Positions 41,354 to 50,882 of a stretch of 64,000 nucleotides of DNA are shown here, piece by piece. Position 1 is the first letter of the stretch, and every line of letters starts with the position of its first letter. This DNA is from Bradyrhizobium sp. 1. GTDB taxonomy: Bacteria > Pseudomonadota > Alphaproteobacteria > Rhizobiales > Xanthobacteraceae. The notes under the pieces were generated by a model that ran no database searches, was not told the origin of the DNA, and saw nothing but the letters and a program-made list of their open reading frames with translations. Location of the stretch: positions 1 through 64,000 of the forward strand of contig NZ_JADPJH010000033.1 of the NCBI RefSeq assembly GCF_023073315.1, given 5' to 3'. The position numbers and the translations under genes were made by a program.

Positions 41354-42068
41354 AATCCGCGACGTGCACAAGACATTCGGCAAGGTCGAGGTGCTCAAGG
41401 GCGTCTCGCTCGACGTCGAGGAAGGCGAGATCGTCACGATCATCGGCCGCTCCGGCTCCGGCAAGTCGACGCTGCTCCGCTGCATCAATGCGCTGGAGAG
41501 CGTCGATTCCGGCGAGATCCGCGTCGAGGGCGAGAGGGTCCATGCCAAAATGCCGGACCTGAAAAAGTTTCGCCAGCGCGTCGGCATCGTGTTCCAGGCC
41601 TTCAATTTGTTTCCGCATCTGAAGGTCGAGCGCAACATCACGCTCGCGCCGCTCCTCACCGGCCGCACCGAGAAGGCAAAGGCCCGCGCCCTCGCCGAAG
41701 ACGTGCTCACCCGCGTCGGCCTCGCCGACAAGATCGACGCCTGGCCGGAGCAGCTATCCGGCGGCCAGCAGCAGCGCGTCGCCATCGCGCGCTGCCTCGC
41801 GATGGCCCCTCACCTCATGCTGTTCGACGAGGTGACATCGGCACTCGATCCCGAGCTCGTCGGCGAAGTCTTGAAAGTGATGGAGGCGATGGCGAAGCAG
41901 GGCATGACCATGATCCTCGTCACCCACGAGATGGGCTTTGCCCGCAACGTCGCCGACCGCATCGTCTTCATGCATCAGGGCCGCGTCTGGGAACAGGGCC
42001 CACCAGCAAAACTGTTCGCCAACCCCGAGACCCCCGAGCTCGCAAGCTTCATCGCTTCCGCGAAATGA
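41340..42068 (+). CDS. Amino-acid ABC transporter ATP-binding protein
   Basis: 242 residues. Walker A is GRSGSGKST, signature LSGGQQQRVAIARC, Walker B LMLFDEVTSALDPE, plus a switch His in LVTHEMGFA. Typical GlnQ/HisP-type ATPase powering the two permeases. Confidence 0.95.
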   Translation: MALVEIRDVHKTFGKVEVLKGVSLDVEEGEIVTIIGRSGSGKSTLLRCINALESVDSGEIRVEGERVHAKMPDLKKFRQRVGIVFQAFNLFPHLKVERNITLAPLLTGRTEKAKARALAEDVLTRVGLADKIDAWPEQLSGGQQQRVAIARCLAMAPHLMLFDEVTSALDPELVGEVLKVMEAMAKQGMTMILVTHEMGFARNVADRIVFMHQGRVWEQGPPAKLFANPETPELASFIASAK

Positions 42069-42100
42069 TCAACCCAGCCATCCGCCACCAGGAGAGAGTC

Positions 42101-42898
42101 ATGAGACAGCTGAAGTCCCTCTTTGCGATCGCAGTCACCGCGCTCGCCGTCATTGCTGCGCCGAACCTTGCTCACGCCGACAAGCTGCAAGACGTGCTCG
42201 GCTCCGGCAAGCTCCGCATCGGCATCCTGACCGATGCCGCGCCGTGGGGTTTCAAGGACGACAAGGGCGAGATCGCCGGCCTCGATGCCGATCTCGCCAA
42301 GCTGATCGCCGCCGACATGGGCGTGAAGCTCGAGCTCGTGCCGGTGACCGGCGCCGCGCGGATCCCGAGCCTGCTCTCCGACAAGATTGACATCCTGATC
42401 GCGGGCCTCGGTGCCACGCCCGAGCGCGCCCAGCAGGTGATGTTCTCACAGCCCTACGCGGTGGTGAATCTCGGCGTCTACGGCGCCAAGTCGATTCCGG
42501 CTGCCACCGGCAAGAAGCCCGACAATCTCGACGGCCGCAGCGTTGCCGTGGCCAAGGGCTCGACGCTCGACGTCTGGCTCACCGACAACGCGCCGAAGGT
42601 GAAGCTGGTGCGCTTCGAAGACACGCCGGCCGCGCTCGCCGCCTACCTTGCAGGACAGGCCGACACCTTCGCCGAGAACAGCGCCATCGCGCTCAAGGTG
42701 CAGGACCAGAACCCGACCAAGGAGGTCGAGCTGAAATTCCTGATCCGCCAGTCGCCGGCCCATGTCGGCGTGCGCCAGGGCGAGCAGAATCTGCTCAACT
42801 GGATCAACACCGATATCTTCTTCAACAAGCTCAACGGCAAACTCGGCGCGCTGCAATTGAAGTGGTTCAAGGAAGAGCAAACGCTGCCGACGCTGTAA
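42101..42898 (+). CDS. Amino-acid ABC transporter substrate-binding protein
   Basis: 265 residues with a signal peptide (cleavage after AHA near residue 25). The periplasmic binding fold of the polar amino-acid type has GKLRIGILTDAAPWGFKDDK and DLAKLIAADMGVKLELVPVT. I chose the ATG at 42101, which follows GGAGAG and opens the signal peptide. A perfect hairpin follows the gene, perhaps raising its share of the operon mRNA. Confidence 0.93.
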   Translation: MRQLKSLFAIAVTALAVIAAPNLAHADKLQDVLGSGKLRIGILTDAAPWGFKDDKGEIAGLDADLAKLIAADMGVKLELVPVTGAARIPSLLSDKIDILIAGLGATPERAQQVMFSQPYAVVNLGVYGAKSIPAATGKKPDNLDGRSVAVAKGSTLDVWLTDNAPKVKLVRFEDTPAALAAYLAGQADTFAENSAIALKVQDQNPTKEVELKFLIRQSPAHVGVRQGEQNLLNWINTDIFFNKLNGKLGALQLKWFKEEQTLPTL

Positions 42899-42908
42899 GC
42901 CAGCATAC

Positions 42909-42931
42909 GCTCCCGCGCGCGTCGCGGGAGC
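42909..42931. promoter_or_regulatory. Intercistronic hairpin after the binding-protein gene
   Basis: Perfect 9-bp stem GCTCCCGCG (42909-42917)/CGCGGGAGC (42923-42931), with no T-tract. Such hairpins after binding-protein genes often protect the upstream mRNA from 3' decay. Confidence 0.55.
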
Positions 42932-42956
42932 CACACCTTCACGAGGAGATTTTCAG

Positions 42957-43301
42957 ATGATCAAACGTTACGTCGTGGGTTCGCGCATGAGCCAGGCGGT
43001 TGCTGCTGGTGGCATGGTGCATATCGCCGGCCAGGTTGCTGATGACCGCAAGGCCGGCATCGTGTCGCAGACCCAGCAGGTGCTCGCCAAGATCGACGCG
43101 CTGCTGAAGGAGGCCGGCTCCGACCGCTCCAAATTGATCGCGGTCAACGTCTTCCTGCCGCACATCATCGACTTCGACACCATGAACTCGGTCTATGACG
43201 CCTGGATCGATCCGGCCAATCCGCCGGCGCGCGCCTGCGTCGAGGCTCGCCTTGCCGATCCCGATTTGCGCGTCGAGATGACCGCGGTCGCCTTGCTCTG
43301 A
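42957..43301 (+). CDS. RidA/YjgF-family protein
   Basis: 114 residues. The key Arg is in PARACVEARLA and the Glu in RVEMTAVALL, as in active RidA-type deaminases that hydrolyse reactive imines and enamines. The central HIAGQVADDRKAG loop also fits. In this operon it probably clears the product of the PLP enzyme. Confidence 0.9.
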   Translation: MIKRYVVGSRMSQAVAAGGMVHIAGQVADDRKAGIVSQTQQVLAKIDALLKEAGSDRSKLIAVNVFLPHIIDFDTMNSVYDAWIDPANPPARACVEARLADPDLRVEMTAVALL

Positions 43302-43359
43302 AGAGCGTTTCTTCCAACCTTCGGCCGGCGTCGGCGACGACGCGGCCCCGAGGCCTCCC

Positions 43360-44391
43360 ATGCATACCGGACTGTTCCACGACATCGACTTCGAGAAGGA
43401 CCAGAAATGGTCCGGCCATCTCGGCATTCCCTTCTCGATCGACCGCTCGCCCTACTATCAGCTCAAGATCCCGATCTTCCGGATCAAGAATGGCGCCGGT
43501 CCAAAGCTGCTTCTGATGGCCGGCAATCACGGCGACGAATATGAGGGCGAGATCACGCTGACGCGGCTGTATCGCCGGCTCGATGCTGCCGCCATCAAGG
43601 GCGAGATCACCATTCTTCCCTTTGCCAATTGGCCCGCCGTGATGGCGGCGCGCCGCCGTTCGCCGCTCGACGAGGGCAATCTCAACCGCGCCTTCCCCGG
43701 CGATGCCGCGGGCACGCCGACGTTTCGTCTGGCACATTTCCTCGAGCACGAGCTGTTTCCGCGGCATGACGTCGTGTTCGACATCCACTCCGGTGGCACC
43801 TCGATGGCGCACGTGCCTTGCGCGCTGATCGAGCGGCAGGGCCCGCCCGAGATGTTCGGCCACGCGCTGCGCCTGATGGAAGGCCTCGGCATGCCCTTCG
43901 CCTTCGTCGCCGAGAACGGCGCGACCGCGCCGACCTCGATGGCGGCGACCGCGCGCGCCGGCGCAATCGGGCTATCGGGCGAATTCGGCGGCGGCGGCAC
44001 CGTCACGCCGCAGACCATGGCGCTGACCGCGCGCGCGGTCGACCGGCTGCTGCTCGCACTCGGCCTGGTTCAGGCGCCGGTGCTGGGGCCGCATGCGCCG
44101 GTCGAGCGCGCCACCGAATTGCTGGCGCTGCAAAGCCACGCACAGGCGGTGTTCGCGACACGGCGCGGCTGGTTCGAGCCCGCCGTCACCGTCGGCGCGC
44201 GCGTCGAGGCCGGCGACATCGCCGGCTGGTATCACGACTTCGAGCGACCCGAACTGCCGGAAGAGGTGCTGCGCTTCCCCGCCAACGGCATCGTGATCTC
44301 GCAGCGCCTGCACACCGACAGTCAGAGCGGCGACTGCCTGGTCCAGGTCGGCCGTGCCTTGAAGCGCGAGGAGGTTATGACGACAGGCTGA
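43360..44391 (+). CDS. AstE/aspartoacylase-family deacylase
   Basis: 343 residues with the zinc peptidase-like motif AGNHGDEYEGE (His and Glu ligands), the DIHSGG His, and a likely catalytic Glu in SGEFGGGG. Relatives include succinylglutamate desuccinylase, aspartoacylase and the ectoine-pathway N-acetyl-diaminobutyrate deacetylase DoeB. It removes an acyl group from an amino acid. In the operon it suggests that the imported compound is N-acylated. Confidence 0.88.
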   Translation: MHTGLFHDIDFEKDQKWSGHLGIPFSIDRSPYYQLKIPIFRIKNGAGPKLLLMAGNHGDEYEGEITLTRLYRRLDAAAIKGEITILPFANWPAVMAARRRSPLDEGNLNRAFPGDAAGTPTFRLAHFLEHELFPRHDVVFDIHSGGTSMAHVPCALIERQGPPEMFGHALRLMEGLGMPFAFVAENGATAPTSMAATARAGAIGLSGEFGGGGTVTPQTMALTARAVDRLLLALGLVQAPVLGPHAPVERATELLALQSHAQAVFATRRGWFEPAVTVGARVEAGDIAGWYHDFERPELPEEVLRFPANGIVISQRLHTDSQSGDCLVQVGRALKREEVMTTG

Positions 44392-44430
44392 GTTCGATTA
44401 GCCTCCTCTTGCATCACCGATCAGGATTCG

Positions 44431-45495
44431 ATGACCGATCCGGCAAAGCCAGGCTATGACGACGTGGTGCGCATTCCGGCGCCGCCCGGCCGCGCCAGCG
44501 CGACCGGACGGCCGCCGCGCATCGGGGAGGTGGCGGAGCGCGCGGGCGTGTCGCCGATCACGGTGTCGCGGGTGTTGCGCCACCCTGAGAAGGTCAATCG
44601 CGAGACCCGCGAGCGCATCCTCGAAGTGATCGAGGCGACCGGTTACGCCTCCAACCCGCACGCGCGCGCGCTGCGCTCGGGCCGCTCGAACGTGGTCATG
44701 GCGTTCGTCTCCAACATCCTCAGCCAGCAGTTCGGCCTCGCGGTGCGCAGCTTCGCGGCGACGCTGGAGCCCGAGGGTTTCGAGGTGCTGGTCGGCCAGA
44801 CCTCCTATTCCTATGCCAAGGAAGTCGCGATGATCCAGTCGCTGCGCGGCATCCGCCCAGCAGCCGTGCTGTTCACCGGCGTGATCGAGCTCGAGGAGAA
44901 CCGCGCAGCGCTGGCCGAGCTCGGCATTCCCGTGATCGAGACCTGGGCGTTTCCGCGCGATCCCATCGACATGCTGGTCGGGCTGCCCAATGCGGATGCC
45001 GGCGCGATGGCCGCGCGCAGGCTGGCCGCGGCCGGATATCGCCGCGTCGCCTTCGTCGGACGCAGCAGCGGCCGTGGGGCGCTGCGCCGCGACGGTTTTC
45101 GCGCGGCGGCGGCCGAGCTTGGGCTCGAAATCGTGCACGAGATCCTCGTTGGCGAAGTCACGGGGCTGGTCGATGGCCGCGCCGCATTCACCGCCCTACT
45201 CGACCGCGGCGGCCGCGTCGATGCGGTGTTCTGCGCCAACGATTTGCTTGCGACCGGTGCACTGATCGAGGCCCGCGCCCGCGGACTTTCCGTGCCGCGC
45301 GATCTCGCTGTGCTCGGCTTCGGCGATAACGACGTCGCCGATCAGATCACGCCCGGCCTCACCACCATCTCGTTCGATGCGGCGGCGGTGGGGCGCATCG
45401 CGGGCGAGCTGTTGCTGGCGCGCCTGTCCGGCACGGAACTGCCCGAACAGCGGGTGGCCGTAAAACTGTTCCTGGTGGAGCGCGGCAGCGTCTGA
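44431..45495 (+). CDS. LacI-family transcriptional regulator
   Basis: 354 residues. A 28-residue N-terminal tail precedes the HTH at about 29-60 (IGEVAERAGVSPITVSRVLR), a hinge (NPHARALRSGRSNVVMAFV) and a periplasmic-binding-like effector domain. It is the last gene of the operon, 39 bases after the deacylase gene. It is the likely reader of the perfect palindrome at 38664-38681 upstream of the first gene. Confidence 0.93.
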   Translation: MTDPAKPGYDDVVRIPAPPGRASATGRPPRIGEVAERAGVSPITVSRVLRHPEKVNRETRERILEVIEATGYASNPHARALRSGRSNVVMAFVSNILSQQFGLAVRSFAATLEPEGFEVLVGQTSYSYAKEVAMIQSLRGIRPAAVLFTGVIELEENRAALAELGIPVIETWAFPRDPIDMLVGLPNADAGAMAARRLAAAGYRRVAFVGRSSGRGALRRDGFRAAAAELGLEIVHEILVGEVTGLVDGRAAFTALLDRGGRVDAVFCANDLLATGALIEARARGLSVPRDLAVLGFGDNDVADQITPGLTTISFDAAAVGRIAGELLLARLSGTELPEQRVAVKLFLVERGSV

Positions 45496-45500
45496 GCGTG

Positions 45501-45794
45501 CTACGCGACCCTCTTGAGATCCTGCTGGATCGCAGCCAGCAAGGATTCCAGCGCGGCGCTGTTCACCGGCTTCGCTTCAGCGATCGCGGGCTGGATATTG
45601 GCAGGCCGAACGGCCTTGACCGGGCGCTTCGGGAATGGCGGCGTTGGCGCCTGCATCGAGGCTTGGGTGAAATCGCCCTCCTCGGCATGAACAAACTTGC
45701 CATGGATGACGTCGTCGCGCCGGCCCATGACGAACATCGTCGCCCAATAGCCGGCGGCCAGAAGAATTACGCAGAAAATACCGATCTCAATCAT
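45501..45794 (-). CDS. Small hypothetical single-pass membrane protein
   Basis: 97 residues. One N-terminal hydrophobic helix (about 3-22), then a charged segment, a Pro-rich linker (TPPFPKRPVKA) and a short amphipathic C-terminal helix (ALESLLAAIQQDLK). No family recognised. Convergent with the LacI gene. Confidence 0.6.
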   Translation of the reverse strand: MIEIGIFCVILLAAGYWATMFVMGRRDDVIHGKFVHAEEGDFTQASMQAPTPPFPKRPVKAVRPANIQPAIAEAKPVNSAALESLLAAIQQDLKRVA

Positions 45795-45986
45795 CGCAGC
45801 ACCTAAAATATGCGCGATAATTCAATGCCTTCGCCCGGACGTCAATGAACCCTCGGTCACACTCTGCGCCTTTTACGGGCAAGTGTGGCCGATCGGTCAC
45901 TCTTTATTAACCACCGATGTCCGAGGTCTGACACCGGTGCAACTACAACGCGCTCCGGCCCTCAGGAGACGCTCCAGGCCGCGGGA

Positions 45987-47009
45987 TTAGGCCTTATCCT
46001 GCCCCACCCGGACCAGCTGCTTGCCGAAATTGGCGCCCTTCAGGAGCCCCATGAAGGCACCGGGCGCGCTCTCGAGGCCCTCGGTGACGAATTCCTTGTA
46101 CTTGACCTTGCCGTCGCGGACCCAGCCGGACATGTCGCGCAGGAAGTCGCCATGGCGCGAGGCGAAGTCGGAGACGATGAAGCCGCGGAAGGTCAGCCGC
46201 TTGGTCAGGGTCGCGCGCATCATGCTGCCGGCCCATTTCGGCGGCTTGGCCTCGGTATCGTTGTAATGGGCGATCAGGCCGCAGACCGGCACACGCGCGA
46301 AGGGATTGAGCAGCGGGAACACTGCCTCGAACACGGCGCCGCCGACATTTTCGAAATAGACGTCGATGCCCTTCGGGCAGGCGTCCTTCAGCTTGGCGGC
46401 GAGATCGGGATCGCGGTGGTCGATGCAGGCATCGAAGCCGAGCTCCTTCACCACGTAGTCGCACTTGTCCTTGCCGCCGGCAATTCCAACTGCACGCGCG
46501 CCCTTGATCTTCGCGATCTGGCCGACGGCCGAGCCGACCGCACCGGAGGCGCCGGCGACGACGACGGTCTCGCCCTCTTGCGGCTTGCCGATGTCGAGCA
46601 GGCCCGTGTACGCCGTCATGCCGGGCATGCCGAGCACACCGATCGAGGTCGAAATCGGACCGAGTTTCGGATCGACCTTGATCAGGCCCTTGCCGTTCGA
46701 GATCGCATGCGACTGCCAGCCGGTACGAGCTCGCACGATGTCGCCCTTGGCAAAATCCGGATTGCTGGAGGCCGCGACCTCGCTGACCGCCTCGCCCTCC
46801 ATCACGCCGCCGATCGGCACCGGTGCGGCGTAGGACGGACCATCGCTCATGCGGCCGCGCATATAGGGATCGAGCGACAGCCAGATCGTGCGCAGCAGGA
46901 TCTCGCCGGCGCCGGGCGTCGGGACCGCGAATTCCTCCAGGCGAAAATCGGACGGCTTTGGCTCGCCGACGGGACGCGCGGCGAGAACGATGCGTTTTGC
47001 TTGGGACAT
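45987..47009 (-). CDS. NADP-dependent MDR oxidoreductase (CurA / PTGR-like)
   Basis: 340 residues of the zinc-free medium-chain reductase type. LDPYMRGRMSD and VVAGASGAVGSAVGQIAKI (cofactor loop) match the leukotriene B4 dehydrogenase/CurA group, which reduces activated alkenes. No zinc ligands are seen, as expected. It lies beside guaB without obvious link. Confidence 0.92.
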   Translation of the reverse strand: MSQAKRIVLAARPVGEPKPSDFRLEEFAVPTPGAGEILLRTIWLSLDPYMRGRMSDGPSYAAPVPIGGVMEGEAVSEVAASSNPDFAKGDIVRARTGWQSHAISNGKGLIKVDPKLGPISTSIGVLGMPGMTAYTGLLDIGKPQEGETVVVAGASGAVGSAVGQIAKIKGARAVGIAGGKDKCDYVVKELGFDACIDHRDPDLAAKLKDACPKGIDVYFENVGGAVFEAVFPLLNPFARVPVCGLIAHYNDTEAKPPKWAGSMMRATLTKRLTFRGFIVSDFASRHGDFLRDMSGWVRDGKVKYKEFVTEGLESAPGAFMGLLKGANFGKQLVRVGQDKA

Positions 47010-47111
47010 GATGGCTTCCTCCGGATTTTGTTTCGAGCCGAACGGAAGCGGAGGGAGGCAGCTGCGTCAATACAAAAGCGGTGGAGCGGCTGTTCTGAGA
47101 CTGCGCTCACT

Positions 47112-47255
47112 CTCGTGTCCCGGACGCGCTGCGGCGCTCTTTGCGCTGCTGCGCAGAGCCGGGACGCAGAAGGCCACATGCGATCCAGCGGAGAGATGGG
47201 TCCCGGCTCTGCAGCGCATCACCGAAGAGGTGCTGCGCTGCGTCCGGGGCACGAG
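47112..47255. repeat. Long inverted intergenic repeat upstream of guaB's 3' side
   Basis: Outer arms CTCGTGTCCCGGACGC (47112-47127) and GCGTCCGGGGCACGAG (47240-47255) pair at 15 of 16 positions, with further internal pairing around CTGCGCAGAGCCGGGACG. The whole could fold as one long branched hairpin. It fills the 269-base gap between the MDR gene and guaB. Confidence 0.65.
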
Positions 47256-47278
47256 GGCGGAGCGAAGGAGCGCGAGGA

Positions 47279-48766
47279 CTAACCTCCGCCCGGATAGTTG
47301 GGGGCTTCGCGTGTGATGGTGACGTCGTGGACGTGGCTTTCGCGCAGGCCTGCACCGGTGATGCGGACGAAGTTCGCCTTCTCGTGCAGCTCCTTCATGT
47401 CCTTCGCGCCGACATAGCCCATGGCAGCACGGAGGCCGCCGGCGAGCTGGTGCATGACGTTGCCGACCGGGCCCTTGTAGGGCACCTGGCCCTCGATGCC
47501 TTCAGGCACGAGCTTGAGCGTGTCCTTGATGTCCTGCTGGAAGTAACGATCGGCAGATCCGCGCGCCATCGCGCCGACCGAGCCCATGCCGCGATAGGCC
47601 TTGTAGGAACGGCCCTGCCACAGGAACACTTCGCCGGGCGTCTCGTCGGTGCCGGCCAGCAGCGAGCCGACCATGGCAATATCTGCTCCGGCAGCGAGCG
47701 CCTTGGCGAGATCGCCGGAGAACTTGATGCCGCCATCGGCGATGACGGGAATGTCGGCCTTCTTCGCCGCTTCCACCGCATCCATGATCGCGGTGAGCTG
47801 GGGAACGCCGACGCCGGCGACGATGCGCGTGGTGCAGATCGAGCCCGGACCAATGCCGACCTTGATGCAGTCCGCGCCCGCATCGATCAGCGCCTGCGTG
47901 CCCTCTGATGTGGCGACGTTGCCGGCGACGACCTGCACGGAGTTGGAGAGACGCTTGATGCGGTTGACCGCATGCAGCACGTGGCGGGAGTGGCCATGCG
48001 CGGTGTCGACGACGACGAGGTCGACGCCGGCATCTATCAGCCGCTCGGTGCGCTCGAAGCCGGTATCGCCGACCGTCGTGGCGGCGGCAACGCGCAGTCG
48101 CCCCTGCGCATCCTTGCAGGCGAGCGGATGGGCGACTGCCTTCTCCATGTCCTTGACGGTGACGAGGCCGACGCAGCGATATTGCTCGTCGACGACGAGC
48201 AGCTTCTCGATGCGGTGGTGATGCAGCAAGCGCCGCGCCTCGTCCTGGTTGACATTCTCGCGCACGGTGACGAGGCCGTCATGCGTCATCAGCTCTGAGA
48301 CTTTTTGACGCCGGTCGGTGGCAAACCGCACGTCGCGGTTGGTGAGGATGCCGACCAGCTTGCCGGGCGTATTCTTGCTCGCACCGGTGACGACGGGAAT
48401 GCCGGAGATGCCGTGGTCGCTCATCAGCTTGAGCGCGTCGTCGAGCGTGGCGTCGGGGCTGATGGTGAGCGGGTTCACCACCATGCCGGACTCATAACGC
48501 TTGACCTGCCGCACCTGGGCGGCCTGACCTTCGGGATCGAAATTGCGGTGGATGACGCCGAGGCCGCCGGCCTGCGCCATGGCGATCGCCATGCGGGCTT
48601 CGGTGACCGTGTCCATGGCGGAGGCCATGATCGGGATGTTGAGCGGAATGGCGCGGGTGACGTGGGTGCGGATGTCGACCTCGCCCGGCATGACGTCCGA
48701 CAGGCCCGGCTTCAACAGCACGTCGTCGAACGTAAAAGCTTCGCGGATGCCCTGAACCGTGGCCAT
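47279..48766 (-). CDS. guaB: IMP dehydrogenase
   Basis: 495 residues, normal length. It oxidises IMP to XMP with NAD+, the committed step to GMP. The catalytic Cys loop is GIGPGSICTTR, the flap includes YKAYRGMGSVGAM, and a tandem CBS pair sits at about 95-220. A strong AAGGAG site precedes the ATG. GuaA, which uses its product, is encoded at 30.1 kb on the same strand. Confidence 0.97.
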   Translation of the reverse strand: MATVQGIREAFTFDDVLLKPGLSDVMPGEVDIRTHVTRAIPLNIPIMASAMDTVTEARMAIAMAQAGGLGVIHRNFDPEGQAAQVRQVKRYESGMVVNPLTISPDATLDDALKLMSDHGISGIPVVTGASKNTPGKLVGILTNRDVRFATDRRQKVSELMTHDGLVTVRENVNQDEARRLLHHHRIEKLLVVDEQYRCVGLVTVKDMEKAVAHPLACKDAQGRLRVAAATTVGDTGFERTERLIDAGVDLVVVDTAHGHSRHVLHAVNRIKRLSNSVQVVAGNVATSEGTQALIDAGADCIKVGIGPGSICTTRIVAGVGVPQLTAIMDAVEAAKKADIPVIADGGIKFSGDLAKALAAGADIAMVGSLLAGTDETPGEVFLWQGRSYKAYRGMGSVGAMARGSADRYFQQDIKDTLKLVPEGIEGQVPYKGPVGNVMHQLAGGLRAAMGYVGAKDMKELHEKANFVRITGAGLRESHVHDVTITREAPNYPGGG

Positions 48767-49174
48767 ATGCCAACTCCTTCCTGCGGCCCTGCCGCAAAAT
48801 ACTTATGGATGAGCGCCGCCCTCGGCGTGCCTTGCGGCATCGCCGGAGATTCGGAGCCCATCGGTGGGGTTGACGCGGGTCGATAGCATGCCCGCGTGAC
48901 GAATCAAAGCAATTCGGCCCGCTGGCCAGCCATGCACAGGCTTTTTAAGTAAATTCAGCGTGGATTGGCCGTGCACGACCGACCTGCCGTCATTCCTCGC
49001 GCGCGCCAAGGGGCGGCCGGGGAATGACGAGGGAGCGAGCGCAACCGCCTTTGGGGGTCACACCGTTGTTACGCGGGATTTAGGTGCTATGCGTCGATCC
49101 GCAATGGTCCCGGCCGAGTCGTGGTGTTAAGCCGCAATTCCACCCCTCCTTCCGATCTCCATTACCAATCCATC
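48767..49174. other. Gene-free 408-base gap between guaB and an MFS gene
   Basis: Divergent promoter region. It holds a small inverted repeat, CGTCATTCC (48988-48996) and GGAATGACG (49021-49029), of the kind seen elsewhere in the window. I see no convincing gene or RNA in the rest. Confidence 0.5.
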
Positions 49175-50665
49175 ATGGTCGACAAGCAACGCATCATTCC
49201 GCTGATCGTGGCCACTGCTCTCTTCATGGAGAACATGGACTCGACTGTCATCGCCACCTCGCTGCCGGCGATCGCGGCCGACATCGGCACCAGCCCGCTG
49301 ACGCTGAAGCTTGCGATCACCTCCTATCTGCTGTCGCTGGCCGTGTTCATCCCGGCGAGCGGCTGGACCGCCGATCGCTTCGGCGCACGGATGGTGTTCG
49401 CGATTGCGGTCGGCGTGTTCATGGTGGGATCGATCGGCTGCGCGCTGTCAGGCTCGGTCACCGATTTCGTGTTCGCGCGCATCCTGCAAGGCATGGGCGG
49501 GGCGATGATGACGCCGGTCGGGCGCCTGGTGCTACTGCGCTCGGTGGACAAGAGCGCGCTGGTCAATGCGATGGCCTGGGTGACGATCCCTGCCCTGATC
49601 GGCCCGGTGATCGGCCCGCCGCTCGGCGGCTTCATCACGACCTATGCGTCGTGGCACTGGATCTTCCTGATCAACATCCCGATCGGGTTGCTCGGCATCT
49701 TCATGGCATTGAAGTTCATCGATCCCATCAAGAGCGACGAGCGCGAGCCGTTCGATTTTTACGGCATGGTGCTCGCAGGGCTGGGGCTCGCCGGCATCGC
49801 CTTCGGCCTCTCCGTTGCCGGCCTCAATTTGCTGCCGTGGAGCACGATCGCGGCCCTCGTCGTGGGCGGTTCGATCTCGATGACGCTCTATGTCATTCAC
49901 GCGCGACGGACGGGATCGCCCGTGCTCGACTTCTCTCTGCTGAACCTGCCGACGCTGCGCGCGGCGATCCTCGGCGGCTTCCTGTTCCGCCTCGGCATCG
50001 GCGCGCTCCCGTTCCTGCTGCCGCTCCTGATGCAGATCGGCTTCGGCCTGTCGCCATTCCACTCCGGCCTCGTGACCTTCGCCTCCTCGCTCGGGGCCAT
50101 GGGCATGAAGACGCTGGCCGCGCGCCTCATCCGCACCTTCGGCTTCCGCAATCTAATGACGGTGAACGCGATCGTCAGCGCGGTTTTCCTCGCGGCCTGT
50201 GCGCTGTTCACGGTGACGACGCCGCTGCTGATCATCATGATCATCCTGGTGGTCGGCGGCTTCTTCCGCTCGCTCGAGTTCACCGCCATCAATACGGTCG
50301 CCTATGCCGACGTCGAGCCGCCGCAGATGAGCCGCGCCACCACGCTCGTCAGCGTCAACCAGCAGCTCGCCGTCTCCGCCGGCGTCGCCGTCGGCGCGGC
50401 CTCGGTGGAGACGACGATGTGGCTCAGCCATGTCAGCGAGCTCAACGCCACCGTGTTCGCGCCCGCCTTCATCGTGGTGGCGCTGACCTCGGCGGTATCG
50501 AGCTTCTTCTTCTGGCAGATGCCCGCCGATGCCGGCCACGAGATCTCCGGCCGCAAGGCGGTGGATATTTCCAGCCGCAAGGGTGCGGCGAAGAGCGCGG
50601 CGAGCGCCGCCGTCAAGACGGCGACCGAGGACACCCAGGACGTGCGGGACCAGCGGCTAGGGTGA
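49175..50665 (+). CDS. DHA2-type MFS transporter
   Basis: 496 residues with about fourteen helices, as in EmrB/QacA-type drug exporters. MENMDSTVIATSLPAIAADI (helix 1 motif), AGWTADRFGARMV-like loop and PVIGPPLGGFI (motif C of exporters) are visible. The frame extends 18 codons further upstream; I prefer the ATG at 49175 since the first helix follows it. Proton-driven efflux is inferred; the substrate is unknown. Confidence 0.88.
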   Translation: MVDKQRIIPLIVATALFMENMDSTVIATSLPAIAADIGTSPLTLKLAITSYLLSLAVFIPASGWTADRFGARMVFAIAVGVFMVGSIGCALSGSVTDFVFARILQGMGGAMMTPVGRLVLLRSVDKSALVNAMAWVTIPALIGPVIGPPLGGFITTYASWHWIFLINIPIGLLGIFMALKFIDPIKSDEREPFDFYGMVLAGLGLAGIAFGLSVAGLNLLPWSTIAALVVGGSISMTLYVIHARRTGSPVLDFSLLNLPTLRAAILGGFLFRLGIGALPFLLPLLMQIGFGLSPFHSGLVTFASSLGAMGMKTLAARLIRTFGFRNLMTVNAIVSAVFLAACALFTVTTPLLIIMIILVVGGFFRSLEFTAINTVAYADVEPPQMSRATTLVSVNQQLAVSAGVAVGAASVETTMWLSHVSELNATVFAPAFIVVALTSAVSSFFFWQMPADAGHEISGRKAVDISSRKGAAKSAASAAVKTATEDTQDVRDQRLG

Positions 50666-50882
50666 CTGCCGTTCGATGCGGTAGAGCACCACGCCGAGTC
50701 CCAGCGGCGATGCGCTGCTGATTGCGAGCTGATTGTCCGATACTAAGCCAGTGGTCTGGCCAACGAGTTGCAGTTCGGGTGAAGGGTGCGTGCCATCCGG
50801 CTTCAGGAAGGCGGAGGATTGCTCGTATCGGCATCGATCAGATACCGTTTGACCGTCACGCGCTCGCGAGAGAATTCGACTG

